A DNA stretch of 64,000 nucleotides, taken from Metabacillus sp. B2-18 (lineage in GTDB: Bacteria; Bacillota; Bacilli; Bacillales; Bacillaceae). This document shows positions 29,167 to 37,549 of the stretch, one piece after another. Positions within the stretch are counted from its first letter, which is position 1. Each line of letters starts with the position of its first letter. The notes under the pieces are model-generated. The model was not told where the DNA came from. It saw only the letters and a list, made by a program, of their open reading frames with translations, and did not search any database. Location: the NCBI RefSeq assembly GCF_021117275.1, contig NZ_CP088245.1, positions 3,571,501 to 3,635,500 of the forward strand, written 5' to 3'. The position numbers and the translations under genes were made by a program.

Positions 29167-30492
29167 TTATTTTTCAATCGCATTTTTAGCTGGAGTTTCC
29201 CAAATGCCTTCGCTGTTAGACTTCTCTTCATTATCCGTTGTATTACTGTCTTCTTTTACTGATTCCTTATTTTCACTGTTATCATTTTCTGTTGTCTCCT
29301 GCTCAGTGCTTTCTTTCTCTTCAGTGAATACTTCGTTTGAAGATTCATTATTTAGTAATCTATTAATTAATCCGGTTTCAATTATTTTATGAGTAGGAGG
29401 ATAAAAATCTTCAGCAATTTCTTCCGATTTAATAAAGACTCCTTCTAGATCAAACACTTCACGAGTGATTTTAACTGATAAACCATCTTTTCCTTTCTGA
29501 ACAACCTTCTCTTGGCCTTCTTCTAGAAAACTAGTATATCGAATAATAGATTTTGGAGGATATGATGTTTTTTCCACTAAGTTCACTTTATAGCTATTTA
29601 AAAATGGTGCCCCATTTACTCTTGCAAATAGTCCAGCATTTGTTAGCTCTAATGAAATCGTATATTCTGTTGAATTTGGGTTATACCATTTTAAATCAGA
29701 CTTATCTTTTATAATATTTGCCTCATACCCGAGTTCAATCGTTTCTGGCAACTGAATACCTGTATGTCGTTCAACTATAACAAAATTAGTTGAGAGGAAT
29801 GTTTTATAAAGTGCAGATGCCACAACATTTAGTCCATCCTGCGGAAGATTTTCCGAATCTTTTATTACCTCAAGAAATGAGACTTGCGATTGAGCCGGTA
29901 TGATGATTGTTCCAATTGAGTCAACCACCTTTTGAACCATAGCCTGATCAAATGATGATGAAACAAAATTTTCAGCTGCTACCGTATTTAGATCACTTTT
30001 CACATATGCCCCAATCGAGAAAAACTGATTTTCTGTTGCCATTTTCTTCACAGCATCTACCATGACTGCTTGAAGTTGTTCATGATCAATTGTTTCGTAG
30101 CGCTTATTAAGAAAAGTTTTTAGCTGTTCTTCATAGACAGTTTGATTAACAGATACAATCAACTCATTACTTGTTTCACTTGTAATGGAATCAACAGTTG
30201 CTGGAAAATCAAAGTTAAAAAAGTCCTGTCCAATCACTGTAATTTCTTCATTAATTGAGAGCTGTAAATACTCACCTTGAAACCATGCCGTTACTTGCTG
30301 TTCTAGCTCATTTATAGCCTGCTCTTTTGTCATATTCTCAATATTAACGGAGCCAATTAAAGTTCCTGGCTCAAATGTTCCTTTTGTTAGAAACGCATCA
30401 TAAGCCTTCACACCCATTTGTGAAAAACTAACTAAATAAACAGTGGAAATAAGTAATACTAAATATATTTTCAACCCTCTGTTTAAGTTCAA
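29167..30492 (-). CDS. VanW-like secreted or membrane-anchored protein of the pilus operon
   Basis: 441 residues. One N-terminal membrane or signal segment (IYLVLLISTVYLVSFSQMG) is followed by a domain like the peptidoglycan-binding-4 domain (LIGSVNIENMTKEQAINELE). Next comes a region resembling the VanW domain: VASALYKTFLSTNFVIVERH, then IELGYEANI and WYNPNSTEYTISLEL. The family's usual GGGICQVSSTLY block is eroded, so it is a divergent member. A glutamate/serine-rich tail ends the protein. It starts with TTG after AAGGAGC and precedes pilB by 24 bases. Function unknown; perhaps wall-related support for pili. Confidence 0.72.
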   Translation of the reverse strand: MNLNRGLKIYLVLLISTVYLVSFSQMGVKAYDAFLTKGTFEPGTLIGSVNIENMTKEQAINELEQQVTAWFQGEYLQLSINEEITVIGQDFFNFDFPATVDSITSETSNELIVSVNQTVYEEQLKTFLNKRYETIDHEQLQAVMVDAVKKMATENQFFSIGAYVKSDLNTVAAENFVSSSFDQAMVQKVVDSIGTIIIPAQSQVSFLEVIKDSENLPQDGLNVVASALYKTFLSTNFVIVERHTGIQLPETIELGYEANIIKDKSDLKWYNPNSTEYTISLELTNAGLFARVNGAPFLNSYKVNLVEKTSYPPKSIIRYTSFLEEGQEKVVQKGKDGLSVKITREVFDLEGVFIKSEEIAEDFYPPTHKIIETGLINRLLNNESSNEVFTEEKESTEQETTENDNSENKESVKEDSNTTDNEEKSNSEGIWETPAKNAIEK

Positions 30493-30509
30493 AATTGGTT
30501 GCTCCTTTT

Positions 30510-31310
30510 TTACATTTCAGTATTCATAGACAGTTCAACGAATGTACTTGGGCCATCATTTTGGGCCTTTTTAATATCATCAATTGACAATACTGTACCA
30601 CTTTCAATAAGTAACTCTTGATTCGATCCATAAATATCTTTAATGACTCTTTTTCCTTCTAATAACTGAATTTGTTTTTCCTTAATCACATCAATTTGTT
30701 CATTATCCAGATCCTCAAATTGATCGTCCTTTTGTACTGGAGATAGATCTTCTAATAATTCTTCTACCGTATTATTTTGGTTTTCTGTTGAAACTTCCTC
30801 TTCAACAAGGTGTTTTGCAGACTCCAGTAATGCTGCGGCAGCATCTTCACTTACAACTAATATATCTTTTCCGAACGTTAAAACATTTTCAGACTTTACA
30901 TAAACATCTTTATTATTCACAAACAAGTGAAGGCCGATAATAACACCAGTTTCTTCATTAACGTAATACTCTTTGGCTTCTCCGAGTAATTGACCTTTTC
31001 GAGTAATAACACGAGTATCGGTAATTTTAATTCGCTTATTAACAAGCTGATTAGCGATTGGTATTTCATTAAGGTCAATAATGGCATTATCTGAATCGAT
31101 TGTAACCGCAAATTCACCAATTCCAATTACTTTACTAAACGGAATAGCCTTAACACTAACCTGCCAGTCATCATGTTCAACAGTTAAAAAATCAACCGTC
31201 CCTTTTTCAGGATTCACAACAAGTGATTTTACATTGCCGAGCTCTACCCCAGCTGTAATACTAATAATTGGTAAACCTACGATTTCACTACTTTTTTTCA
31301 TCTGTGTCAC
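30510..31310 (-). CDS. PRC-barrel domain protein of the pilus operon
   Basis: 266-residue cytoplasmic protein with one or two PRC-barrel folds. The first is at about residues 8-75 (IVGLPIISITAGVELGNVKS, then VVNPEKGTVDFLTVEHDD). A second is at about 90-160 (ITDTRVITRKGQLLGEAKEY). An acidic linker precedes a C-terminal segment (LLEGKRVIKDIYGSNQELLI). PRC-barrels mediate protein or RNA contacts, for example in RimM and photosynthetic reaction centre H subunits. It lies between the acidic membrane protein and the VanW-like gene, in line with pilB. Its role in pili is unknown. Confidence 0.75.
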   Translation of the reverse strand: MTQMKKSSEIVGLPIISITAGVELGNVKSLVVNPEKGTVDFLTVEHDDWQVSVKAIPFSKVIGIGEFAVTIDSDNAIIDLNEIPIANQLVNKRIKITDTRVITRKGQLLGEAKEYYVNEETGVIIGLHLFVNNKDVYVKSENVLTFGKDILVVSEDAAAALLESAKHLVEEEVSTENQNNTVEELLEDLSPVQKDDQFEDLDNEQIDVIKEKQIQLLEGKRVIKDIYGSNQELLIESGTVLSIDDIKKAQNDGPSTFVELSMNTEM

Positions 31311-31330
31311 ACACCTATTCTCTATTTTTG

Positions 31331-32629
31331 CTATTTATTTAAAGAACTTATCCAGGTTAACTGTTCAAGTAGAACAGGGTATTGGTTTAATTTTCGCTTC
31401 ATATCTTCAAGTAATACATGATAATCATTTTCTTTATTTTTTTCGAAATAATGCTGTAAAAGCTCTTTGGCAAATAAGTAATAATCTTTTTCAGTTGATG
31501 CCTCAGAAACAGCTTTTTGAAGAACCGCTTCATATTCAAGATTAGAAAGGTTGTTCTTATAGTAATGAAGTTGTTCTAGCAGCATATTTAGAACGTTATT
31601 TGATAACTGATTTTGGTTCTTTGGTTCTTCTACTTCAGTAGGAAGTTGCTGATCATCAGTTTCTTCTTCGAGCAGATGATCTTGTTCAAAGGTGTCAGCT
31701 ATCTCATTTTCTTCTTCAAGATTATGCTGCGCAACAGATTCTTCTTTTGCGGATCCTTCGGTGTCTTCAATCATTTCCTGATCCTCAGTATAAAGCCTCT
31801 CTTCGTCTTCTTTCATTTCTGAAGCCGATACTCTCTCCTCATCATTCATTAACGTTTCAAACAATTCGTTCATTTCGGAGTATGGCTCTGAGTCTTCCAG
31901 CTCATCTTCCGTTTCTTTGTTGTCATTTTGAATTCCACTGATTTTATCGACTTCATTATTATCTAGGTCGACCACATCTCGACCCTCAAAAAGCTCAAGT
32001 AAAAAGTCATCCCCTAAATCAGTTTCCACCTTATCTTTAGAAGATGCTTCCTGCTCATCATTTTCTTTAGAAATAGCAACTTCTTCTAGTGTCTTAGATT
32101 CAGGTTGTTCATCGTTTTGACTTGCATCTAATTGATCAAAAAATTCCTCAAGAAAATCTTGTTCATTCTCATTCTCTGATGTTTCCGATTCGAATTCCAC
32201 AATTACATCATTTGGTTCTATTTCAATATTAGAAGGTGAAACTTCTATCTCCTCTTCGATGATGATATTAGATGGAGATTCAACATTTTCTTCTTGAAGT
32301 TTTTCGTTTTCTTCCTCATGTTGTAATTTTTCTTCTTTTGAAACAAATGACTCATCCTGACTAAATTCATCTGTGTTTTCTCCATGTTCCAATTGAAAAA
32401 GAGCCTCCCTTTTATTCAATAAATACCCTACTGCTACTAGAAGAACTAAGATAGCTGGGGCTGCTTGCCATATGGGCATTAATTGAATGGTGAAGGAAAA
32501 AAGCGCAGCACATAGTAAAGCTACACCTGCTAATACCATCTTACCGGTTTTATGTAACCCGAACGGAATAAAAAACAGAATTGGCATCAAAAGGATAAAA
32601 CCAATTACTAACATTAAATATACCTTCAA
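31331..32629 (-). CDS. Acidic membrane protein of unknown function, first gene of the pilus operon
   Basis: 432 residues, starting with TTG after GGGGTGAT. The first 70 residues hold two or three hydrophobic helices (LMLVIGFILLMPILFFIPFG, MVLAGVALLCAALFSF, PAILVLLVAVGYLL). The next 260 residues are strongly acidic, low-complexity Glu/Asp/Ser/Asn sequence. A conserved-looking helical domain closes the protein (about 345-432, NNVLNMLLEQLHYYKNNLSN). I do not recognise the family. Its head position in an operon with the pilus motor suggests a pilus-associated or regulatory membrane factor. Confidence 0.6.
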   Translation of the reverse strand: MKVYLMLVIGFILLMPILFFIPFGLHKTGKMVLAGVALLCAALFSFTIQLMPIWQAAPAILVLLVAVGYLLNKREALFQLEHGENTDEFSQDESFVSKEEKLQHEEENEKLQEENVESPSNIIIEEEIEVSPSNIEIEPNDVIVEFESETSENENEQDFLEEFFDQLDASQNDEQPESKTLEEVAISKENDEQEASSKDKVETDLGDDFLLELFEGRDVVDLDNNEVDKISGIQNDNKETEDELEDSEPYSEMNELFETLMNDEERVSASEMKEDEERLYTEDQEMIEDTEGSAKEESVAQHNLEEENEIADTFEQDHLLEEETDDQQLPTEVEEPKNQNQLSNNVLNMLLEQLHYYKNNLSNLEYEAVLQKAVSEASTEKDYYLFAKELLQHYFEKNKENDYHVLLEDMKRKLNQYPVLLEQLTWISSLNK

Positions 32630-32711
32630 AATATCACCCCATTTAGTGATTAAGTAATTTTTCCTATATTTCTATCATTTATCCATGTATTTAACTAAAA
32701 AAAGACAAAAA

Positions 32712-32742
32712 TCGACTATAACTTATTGTATAATAAAGTCGA
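32712..32742 (+). promoter_or_regulatory. Candidate -10 box within an inverted repeat, upstream of the minor pilin operon
   Basis: TCGACT (32712-32717) and AGTCGA (32737-32742) form 6-bp inverted arms around a perfect TATAAT (32729-32734). A matching -35 box is weak. The element lies in the 136-base gap between the two divergent pilus operons and could bind an activator or repressor. Confidence 0.4.
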
Positions 32743-32765
32743 CCTATTTGAAAGAAGGGATTGGA

Positions 32766-33287
32766 ATGAAATTCAAATTGGTAAAACTTTTCACCTATAA
32801 CAAAGGTTTTACATTAATTGAAGTATTATTGTCTATAGTTATTTTTAGTATTTTAACTTTAGGTATGCTAGCACTTTTTTCACAGGCCATGACATACACA
32901 CAAAAAAGCGAAAACGATACTTTAGGAGTATACGCTGCTAGAAATATGTTGAATTTTATGGAACAACAAAGCTTTAACACGATAAAAAAAGACTATGTAG
33001 ATGCTTTAACAGATGAAGGAGAAGGGTCAACTGTTATGATTACTAATGAAGTTTGTCCTATATGGTTTAATGGTGATAGCGATGAAATAAAAAAGAAACG
33101 AGAAAGATGTTACATTACTTTTAGTCCTAATTTAAATAATCGCCAATTGAATGTAAGTGTAGAACTAAAAAAACATACTGATTCCACACTTCAAACTTCA
33201 TTAATTCCAATGAAAATTTTAGTTGAGTGGGATGAAGGAAACGAATCAAGCTTAGAGGGGTTTATCACAAATGAAAAACTTCGTTAA
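32766..33287 (+). CDS. Minor type IV prepilin (PilV-like)
   Basis: 173-residue prepilin. The leader MKFKLVKLFTYNKG is cleaved before FTLIEVLLSIVIFSILTLGM, with Phe1 and Glu5 of a canonical pilin, then a soluble C-terminal domain of about 135 residues. The ATG at 32766 is preferred because AAGGGA lies a few bases upstream and the leader then has a normal length. It opens a three-gene plus-strand operon with the next two minor pilins, overlapping the following gene by 17 bases. GspI/PilV-type by order. Confidence 0.86.
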   Translation: MKFKLVKLFTYNKGFTLIEVLLSIVIFSILTLGMLALFSQAMTYTQKSENDTLGVYAARNMLNFMEQQSFNTIKKDYVDALTDEGEGSTVMITNEVCPIWFNGDSDEIKKKRERCYITFSPNLNNRQLNVSVELKKHTDSTLQTSLIPMKILVEWDEGNESSLEGFITNEKLR

Positions 33288-33906
33288 AGCCATTAAAGAA
33301 GAAAGAGGTGTGTCCCTATTAGAAGTAATGGCCACCATCTTAATTTCTTCAATTATTTTGGTTGTTGTTTATAATGTTTTTATTATGGGAATCAAAACTT
33401 ACGAAAAAGTAGGAGTCGAAATGCAGTTAAAAGATGAAGCAGATCATATTGTCGCTTCTATACTTAAAGAATTGTATGAAACACCAATCGACTCGGTCAA
33501 ACCTTGTGATGGTATTGAAAACTGTATAACCATTAGTCATGATAAAAAATTAAAAGCAAATGAGCAATTTCCTTCTGTTATTGAGCCAACAGAGCTTGAT
33601 GCAACACACATAATTGAAATTGCACTAGTGGAGAACGAGCTAAAATTAACAGTACGTACTGATGAAACCGTTCTTTCTACAAGCAATCTTTTAAATAAAA
33701 AATATGAACTGCTACTTGGGGATGAAATCGATCAAAATGAACGATCACGACTAGAGATTATTGATTGTATTGATGAAGATAACGAACCTAACACATGTGA
33801 AAAAGGCCTTATCCAAATTTTTCTTCATCTTCAAGACAAAAGTTTCACAAAGGACAAACTCATCTCTGTCGATCCTATTAAACTTGAAAGTAAATTCGGT
33901 TTTTAA
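33271..33906 (+). CDS. Minor type IV prepilin (PilW/GspJ-like)
   Basis: 211-residue prepilin. The leader MKNFVKAIKEERG is followed by VSLLEVMATILISSIILVVV, with Glu5 present and Val at mature position 1. The soluble domain has two close cysteine pairs (CDGIENC and CIDEDNEPNTC) that could form disulfides outside the cell. The start overlaps the preceding gene, so expression is coupled. Size and order fit the PilW or GspJ slot of a minor pilin priming complex. Confidence 0.85.
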   Translation: MKNFVKAIKEERGVSLLEVMATILISSIILVVVYNVFIMGIKTYEKVGVEMQLKDEADHIVASILKELYETPIDSVKPCDGIENCITISHDKKLKANEQFPSVIEPTELDATHIIEIALVENELKLTVRTDETVLSTSNLLNKKYELLLGDEIDQNERSRLEIIDCIDEDNEPNTCEKGLIQIFLHLQDKSFTKDKLISVDPIKLESKFGF

Positions 33907-33924
33907 CCGCTGGAGGTGTACAAA

Positions 33925-35598
33925 TTGAATAATGAAAAAGGACAAGCTCTTCTTACCGTCCTTCTCGTCTCCTTAATCTTTACGGTGCTGGGGCTAACGA
34001 TCGTTGCAGCATCTATTAATAGTAACCAGAGAACTGGAGTCCGTATCGATGATATAGAGTTAACTGCTGAAGCAACACGAACTCTAAATGAGGCCATTGC
34101 CGTATTTAGTCAAAAGGTTTCAAGTAATATAAATTTATCTGAGCCTAATTTATTAAGTGGTAAATTGGATAATGAACTGTTATTGGAAATAAGAACAGAT
34201 CTAACAAATAAATTTTCGGAAAATCTTGAAATTGAAGATATTACAGACAACGGTGAATTTGGTGCAATTAATAAATCAAAACACCTAACCCGGATCTTTC
34301 GCTTCTCTTATACTAACGAAAATACCGATGGTCGTGCAAAAATCATAAAAAAAGTATCTCGAATCGTCTACTTGGCACCAACTCCTAGCTTCTTAAAATA
34401 CGCAATTGGTTCAGGACCTGAAGGTAAATTATACCTAAATGGAGCTACTGAAATTGTTGGAGACTTACACAGCGGTTTTATCTTTACCGACGATCTTGCA
34501 TGGTTCACTGACACTGATGATTCCTTACGGAGAAGTAATGAGACCTTGTTACCCCGAATACTACCTAACAATGATCAGACTGGAGGAAACATATTCTATC
34601 GAGAAGAAATAAATAATCTAACTGACTCACCATCTATTATTAAAAATATTAATGATCACTTTGATGAGCCAAAGCCAACTATTATAAAAGATACAGCTGA
34701 TTTTATTAGTGTAAATTTCGAAAGCACATTGGCACAAATATTTAATGATATTATTGGAAATAGTAAATTCACCGCCAGTGACTTTACCTCAACTTATTCT
34801 ATGACAAATGCTGTCAATGAGCTTAAAAACGATAGCTTAGTTCAGCAAATTGATTATTGTGAAGAAACCTCTCCACAAGGGGCCCAAAGAGCTCAAGCAT
34901 ACATTTACAACTCAAATATTATACAAGGAAATAGTTGTAATCATTTTCTTGAAAATAGCTGGTTTATCATTGATGGAGATCTGCAAATTCCAAGAGATAC
35001 TGAAATCCCCGGGAACATCATAGTCACAGGAAATTTAATTATACAGGGAAATGAATTTGATAATAGCCAGCCCGATAAGCTAGAAGTAGAAGAGGATGAC
35101 AATATTTATTTTAACTCTACTATTTATGTAATGGGAAAAACGAGCATTACTAATACAAATATTAAACGTTTAAATAATGCTCAAAGCTCTAAACTCCTTT
35201 TGTTAACCAAAGGAAATTTATCAATTTACCGAATAAATGAATTTAACACGAACAATAAGGACATTGAGCCTCTAGATGCTTTCTTCTATACTGACTCGGA
35301 AGCAGACCTATATGGTGTTGCATCACTTTTTAAAATTAATGGAGGTCTTTTCGCAAATAAAAAGCTAACTGTTAATGCAATAAGACAAAACTCATTTTCT
35401 AAAACAACGAACGATTTAAAAAGTGTTATAGATCCTGTTATTTTACAGAGAAATAGCGAATCAAGGTTTTTCGTAGAACACGACAGATCGGTTCTCTTAG
35501 ATCCTGACAGATTAAATTCATTGCCAAGAGTAGATAAATATCAATTATTATATGATCAGGTTATTGTGGAAAATGGGGAAGTAAGCAGTTCACCCTAA
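33925..35598 (+). CDS. Large minor pilin, PilX/GspK-like tip candidate
   Basis: 557 residues. The leader MNNEKG is followed by QALLTVLLVSLIFTVLGLTI. Position 5 of the mature protein is Thr, not Glu, as in GspK-type tip pseudopilins. The large ectodomain has repeated beta-rich phrases (LYLNGATEIVGDLHSGF, DGDLQIPRDTEIPGNIIVTG) that resemble a beta-helix. TTG at 33925 is chosen because GGAGGTG lies six bases before it; the in-frame GTG at 33916 would overlap that site. The last gene of the minor pilin operon; its stop codon lies inside the terminator stem. Confidence 0.78.
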   Translation: MNNEKGQALLTVLLVSLIFTVLGLTIVAASINSNQRTGVRIDDIELTAEATRTLNEAIAVFSQKVSSNINLSEPNLLSGKLDNELLLEIRTDLTNKFSENLEIEDITDNGEFGAINKSKHLTRIFRFSYTNENTDGRAKIIKKVSRIVYLAPTPSFLKYAIGSGPEGKLYLNGATEIVGDLHSGFIFTDDLAWFTDTDDSLRRSNETLLPRILPNNDQTGGNIFYREEINNLTDSPSIIKNINDHFDEPKPTIIKDTADFISVNFESTLAQIFNDIIGNSKFTASDFTSTYSMTNAVNELKNDSLVQQIDYCEETSPQGAQRAQAYIYNSNIIQGNSCNHFLENSWFIIDGDLQIPRDTEIPGNIIVTGNLIIQGNEFDNSQPDKLEVEEDDNIYFNSTIYVMGKTSITNTNIKRLNNAQSSKLLLLTKGNLSIYRINEFNTNNKDIEPLDAFFYTDSEADLYGVASLFKINGGLFANKKLTVNAIRQNSFSKTTNDLKSVIDPVILQRNSESRFFVEHDRSVLLDPDRLNSLPRVDKYQLLYDQVIVENGEVSSSP

Positions 35599-35638
35599 GT
35601 AAAAAGGCAGATTCAAAAAGAATCTGCCTTTTTACTTA
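35596..35638. terminator. Bidirectional terminator shared by the minor pilin operon and the VWA gene
   Basis: A perfect 19-bp inverted repeat (TAAGTAAAAAGGCAGATTC and its complement) around AAAAA. It contains the stop codons of both convergent genes, at 35596-35598 and 35636-35638. A and T runs on each side make it effective on both strands. Confidence 0.92.
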
Positions 35639-37381
35639 CCATTTATTTTCTTTGTCGTAGGTATTTCCACCACCATTCTCAGAACCATCACCTGGATCCG
35701 AGCCACCTTCTTGGTCATCTTCACCTGTTTCTCCACCGTCGCTAAAATCTGTATTACGTTTAACAACAACCCTCATAGTCGCAGAGATATTTGAGTTTTC
35801 ATCAGCAATTGCTTTAATATCTGTGTATCCAATATCTTTGCCTGTAATATACCATTCATGTCCAATTCTATCGATAATTATTGGAACATTATAATCTGTT
35901 GTTACATTTCCAATCAGTTTATTTGTCGCATCAAAAGGTACAAATGAGAGATAATCCTCTACTTTAAATTTTTCACCTACATAAATTGTTTTCTGCTTTG
36001 GATTAAAAGAAATACTTTCTAATGGAATGTTACGCTCTTTAACTTTCACTGTAAAAGGAATACCTTTCTTCGTGACATTTCCTGAATTATAAAGGATATC
36101 AAATGAAAAATTATAATCCCCAGTTGCTGTAAATGTTACAGGTAATTCATAATACAGAGATCGGTCACCAGCATTAGGTGGATTTGGATTATACTTTATA
36201 TCTTTTAAATTCATAATAACAGAATCATCAACGATGGACACTGCATCTGTTTGTTGAACTGTTACACCGCTTGGAAGCTTAAACCGTATAAAGCCGTTTG
36301 AAAGAGATGGATATTCAGCAGAGATATTTGTAGAAATATCTTCAAACATCTTTACGAGGTTATCACTTGTTGCTCTTTCAGCTTTCCCATTAGACATACT
36401 AGATAATTCGGCTAAATAATTCATATCCAACTGATCCCGATCTCCAAAACCTATTGATAAAAGCGTTATCTTGTTATTGTTTATACTTTGGGCTTGTTCT
36501 CGTCCATGCTGTTTGATTGCATTCGGCACTGACTGGTTGTAATGTGAATGATAATAAAGGTTATTATTATGTTCTATTGCCATTGTATTTCTATCGCCGT
36601 TAGAATCATAATACATCGTTTTAGTACCACTTATAGCTACTTTTGAATCAGATATGACATAAGTGTTATTTCCTATCGAAACAAATTTCCCATCATAGTA
36701 CTTTTCATAGTATTTTTTATAACCATAGTAATAGTAATAGTCAGAATGCTCTATTAATCTAAAATAATTGCCATTAACAGCAACTTGTTTGGATGAATTC
36801 GTTGGTTTTCCGTCTGTCATAAAAATAATGTATTGATCACGTTCACTTCTATTTGTTGAGTTTTTTAAGATATTTTCAGCTATCTTTAATGCATCTGTGT
36901 AATTTGTCCCACCCTCAGCAGGAGCATTTTTTATTTTATCTATAATTTTATTTGGATCTGATTGGAGGGTACTGATTGTATATGTGGAGTTCACATCTGA
37001 ATCAAAGGCTACAATCCCATACCGATCATTACCATTTTTAGAATTTGTTTTAAACGTATCAACTGCTTTTTGAACAGCTTCTTTTGCTAACTGAAGTTTT
37101 GTTTTTCCTTTACTGACTTCTTCTGACATCGAACCGGATTTATCAAAGACAATGACAACATCCATCGGCTTACGTACATTTGCTTGAGCCGTTCCTCCGG
37201 GAAGTAAATCAAACGTTACTGTAGTTGTTACTTTACCATCCCTACCGATTTCCAAAGTTTGCTGTCCACCAACTGTCGCATTTATCGAGAGGCCATCAAC
37301 AGCTGACGCTTGATTAAAAGGGACAATGGATTGAACGATTAATAGAACCATCATAAATACTGCGAAAAAATATTTGTACAT
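35636..37381 (-). CDS. Secreted von Willebrand factor A domain protein
   Basis: 581 residues. A signal peptide (MYKYFFAVFMMVLLIVQSIV, then PFNQASA) precedes a VWA domain (about 73-345) with a complete MIDAS: DKSGSMS (Asp80, Ser82, Ser84), the GGTNYTDAL threonine and FMTDGKPT. It contains a tyrosine-rich insert (residues 205-235). A bacterial Ig-like domain follows (ESISFNPKQKTIYVGEKFKV) and then a Gly/Asp/Glu-rich tail. There is no LPXTG sorting signal or C-terminal membrane helix. Convergent with the minor pilin operon, it may act as a pilus-linked or free adhesin, but this is inference. Confidence 0.85.
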   Translation of the reverse strand: MYKYFFAVFMMVLLIVQSIVPFNQASAVDGLSINATVGGQQTLEIGRDGKVTTTVTFDLLPGGTAQANVRKPMDVVIVFDKSGSMSEEVSKGKTKLQLAKEAVQKAVDTFKTNSKNGNDRYGIVAFDSDVNSTYTISTLQSDPNKIIDKIKNAPAEGGTNYTDALKIAENILKNSTNRSERDQYIIFMTDGKPTNSSKQVAVNGNYFRLIEHSDYYYYYGYKKYYEKYYDGKFVSIGNNTYVISDSKVAISGTKTMYYDSNGDRNTMAIEHNNNLYYHSHYNQSVPNAIKQHGREQAQSINNNKITLLSIGFGDRDQLDMNYLAELSSMSNGKAERATSDNLVKMFEDISTNISAEYPSLSNGFIRFKLPSGVTVQQTDAVSIVDDSVIMNLKDIKYNPNPPNAGDRSLYYELPVTFTATGDYNFSFDILYNSGNVTKKGIPFTVKVKERNIPLESISFNPKQKTIYVGEKFKVEDYLSFVPFDATNKLIGNVTTDYNVPIIIDRIGHEWYITGKDIGYTDIKAIADENSNISATMRVVVKRNTDFSDGGETGEDDQEGGSDPGDGSENGGGNTYDKENKW

Positions 37382-37549
37382 ATGTAACCTCCCACGACAT
37401 GTCCTACTACGAAAGATCTATAGTAGTTAGATAGTTCAATTATATCAGACAAAAGAATCAAATATAATAGCTTCATATAATTTTTACATAAATACTACAA
37501 TATTAGACGTTTATTGCGCAGGAAATATTCTCTTCTTCACAAGTAAATG

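Noticed and set aside
32685..32765. Longer N-terminus for the first minor prepilin
   Set aside because: It would give a 41-residue leader and cover the likely promoter; the ATG at 32766 with AAGGGA upstream gives a normal 14-residue leader.
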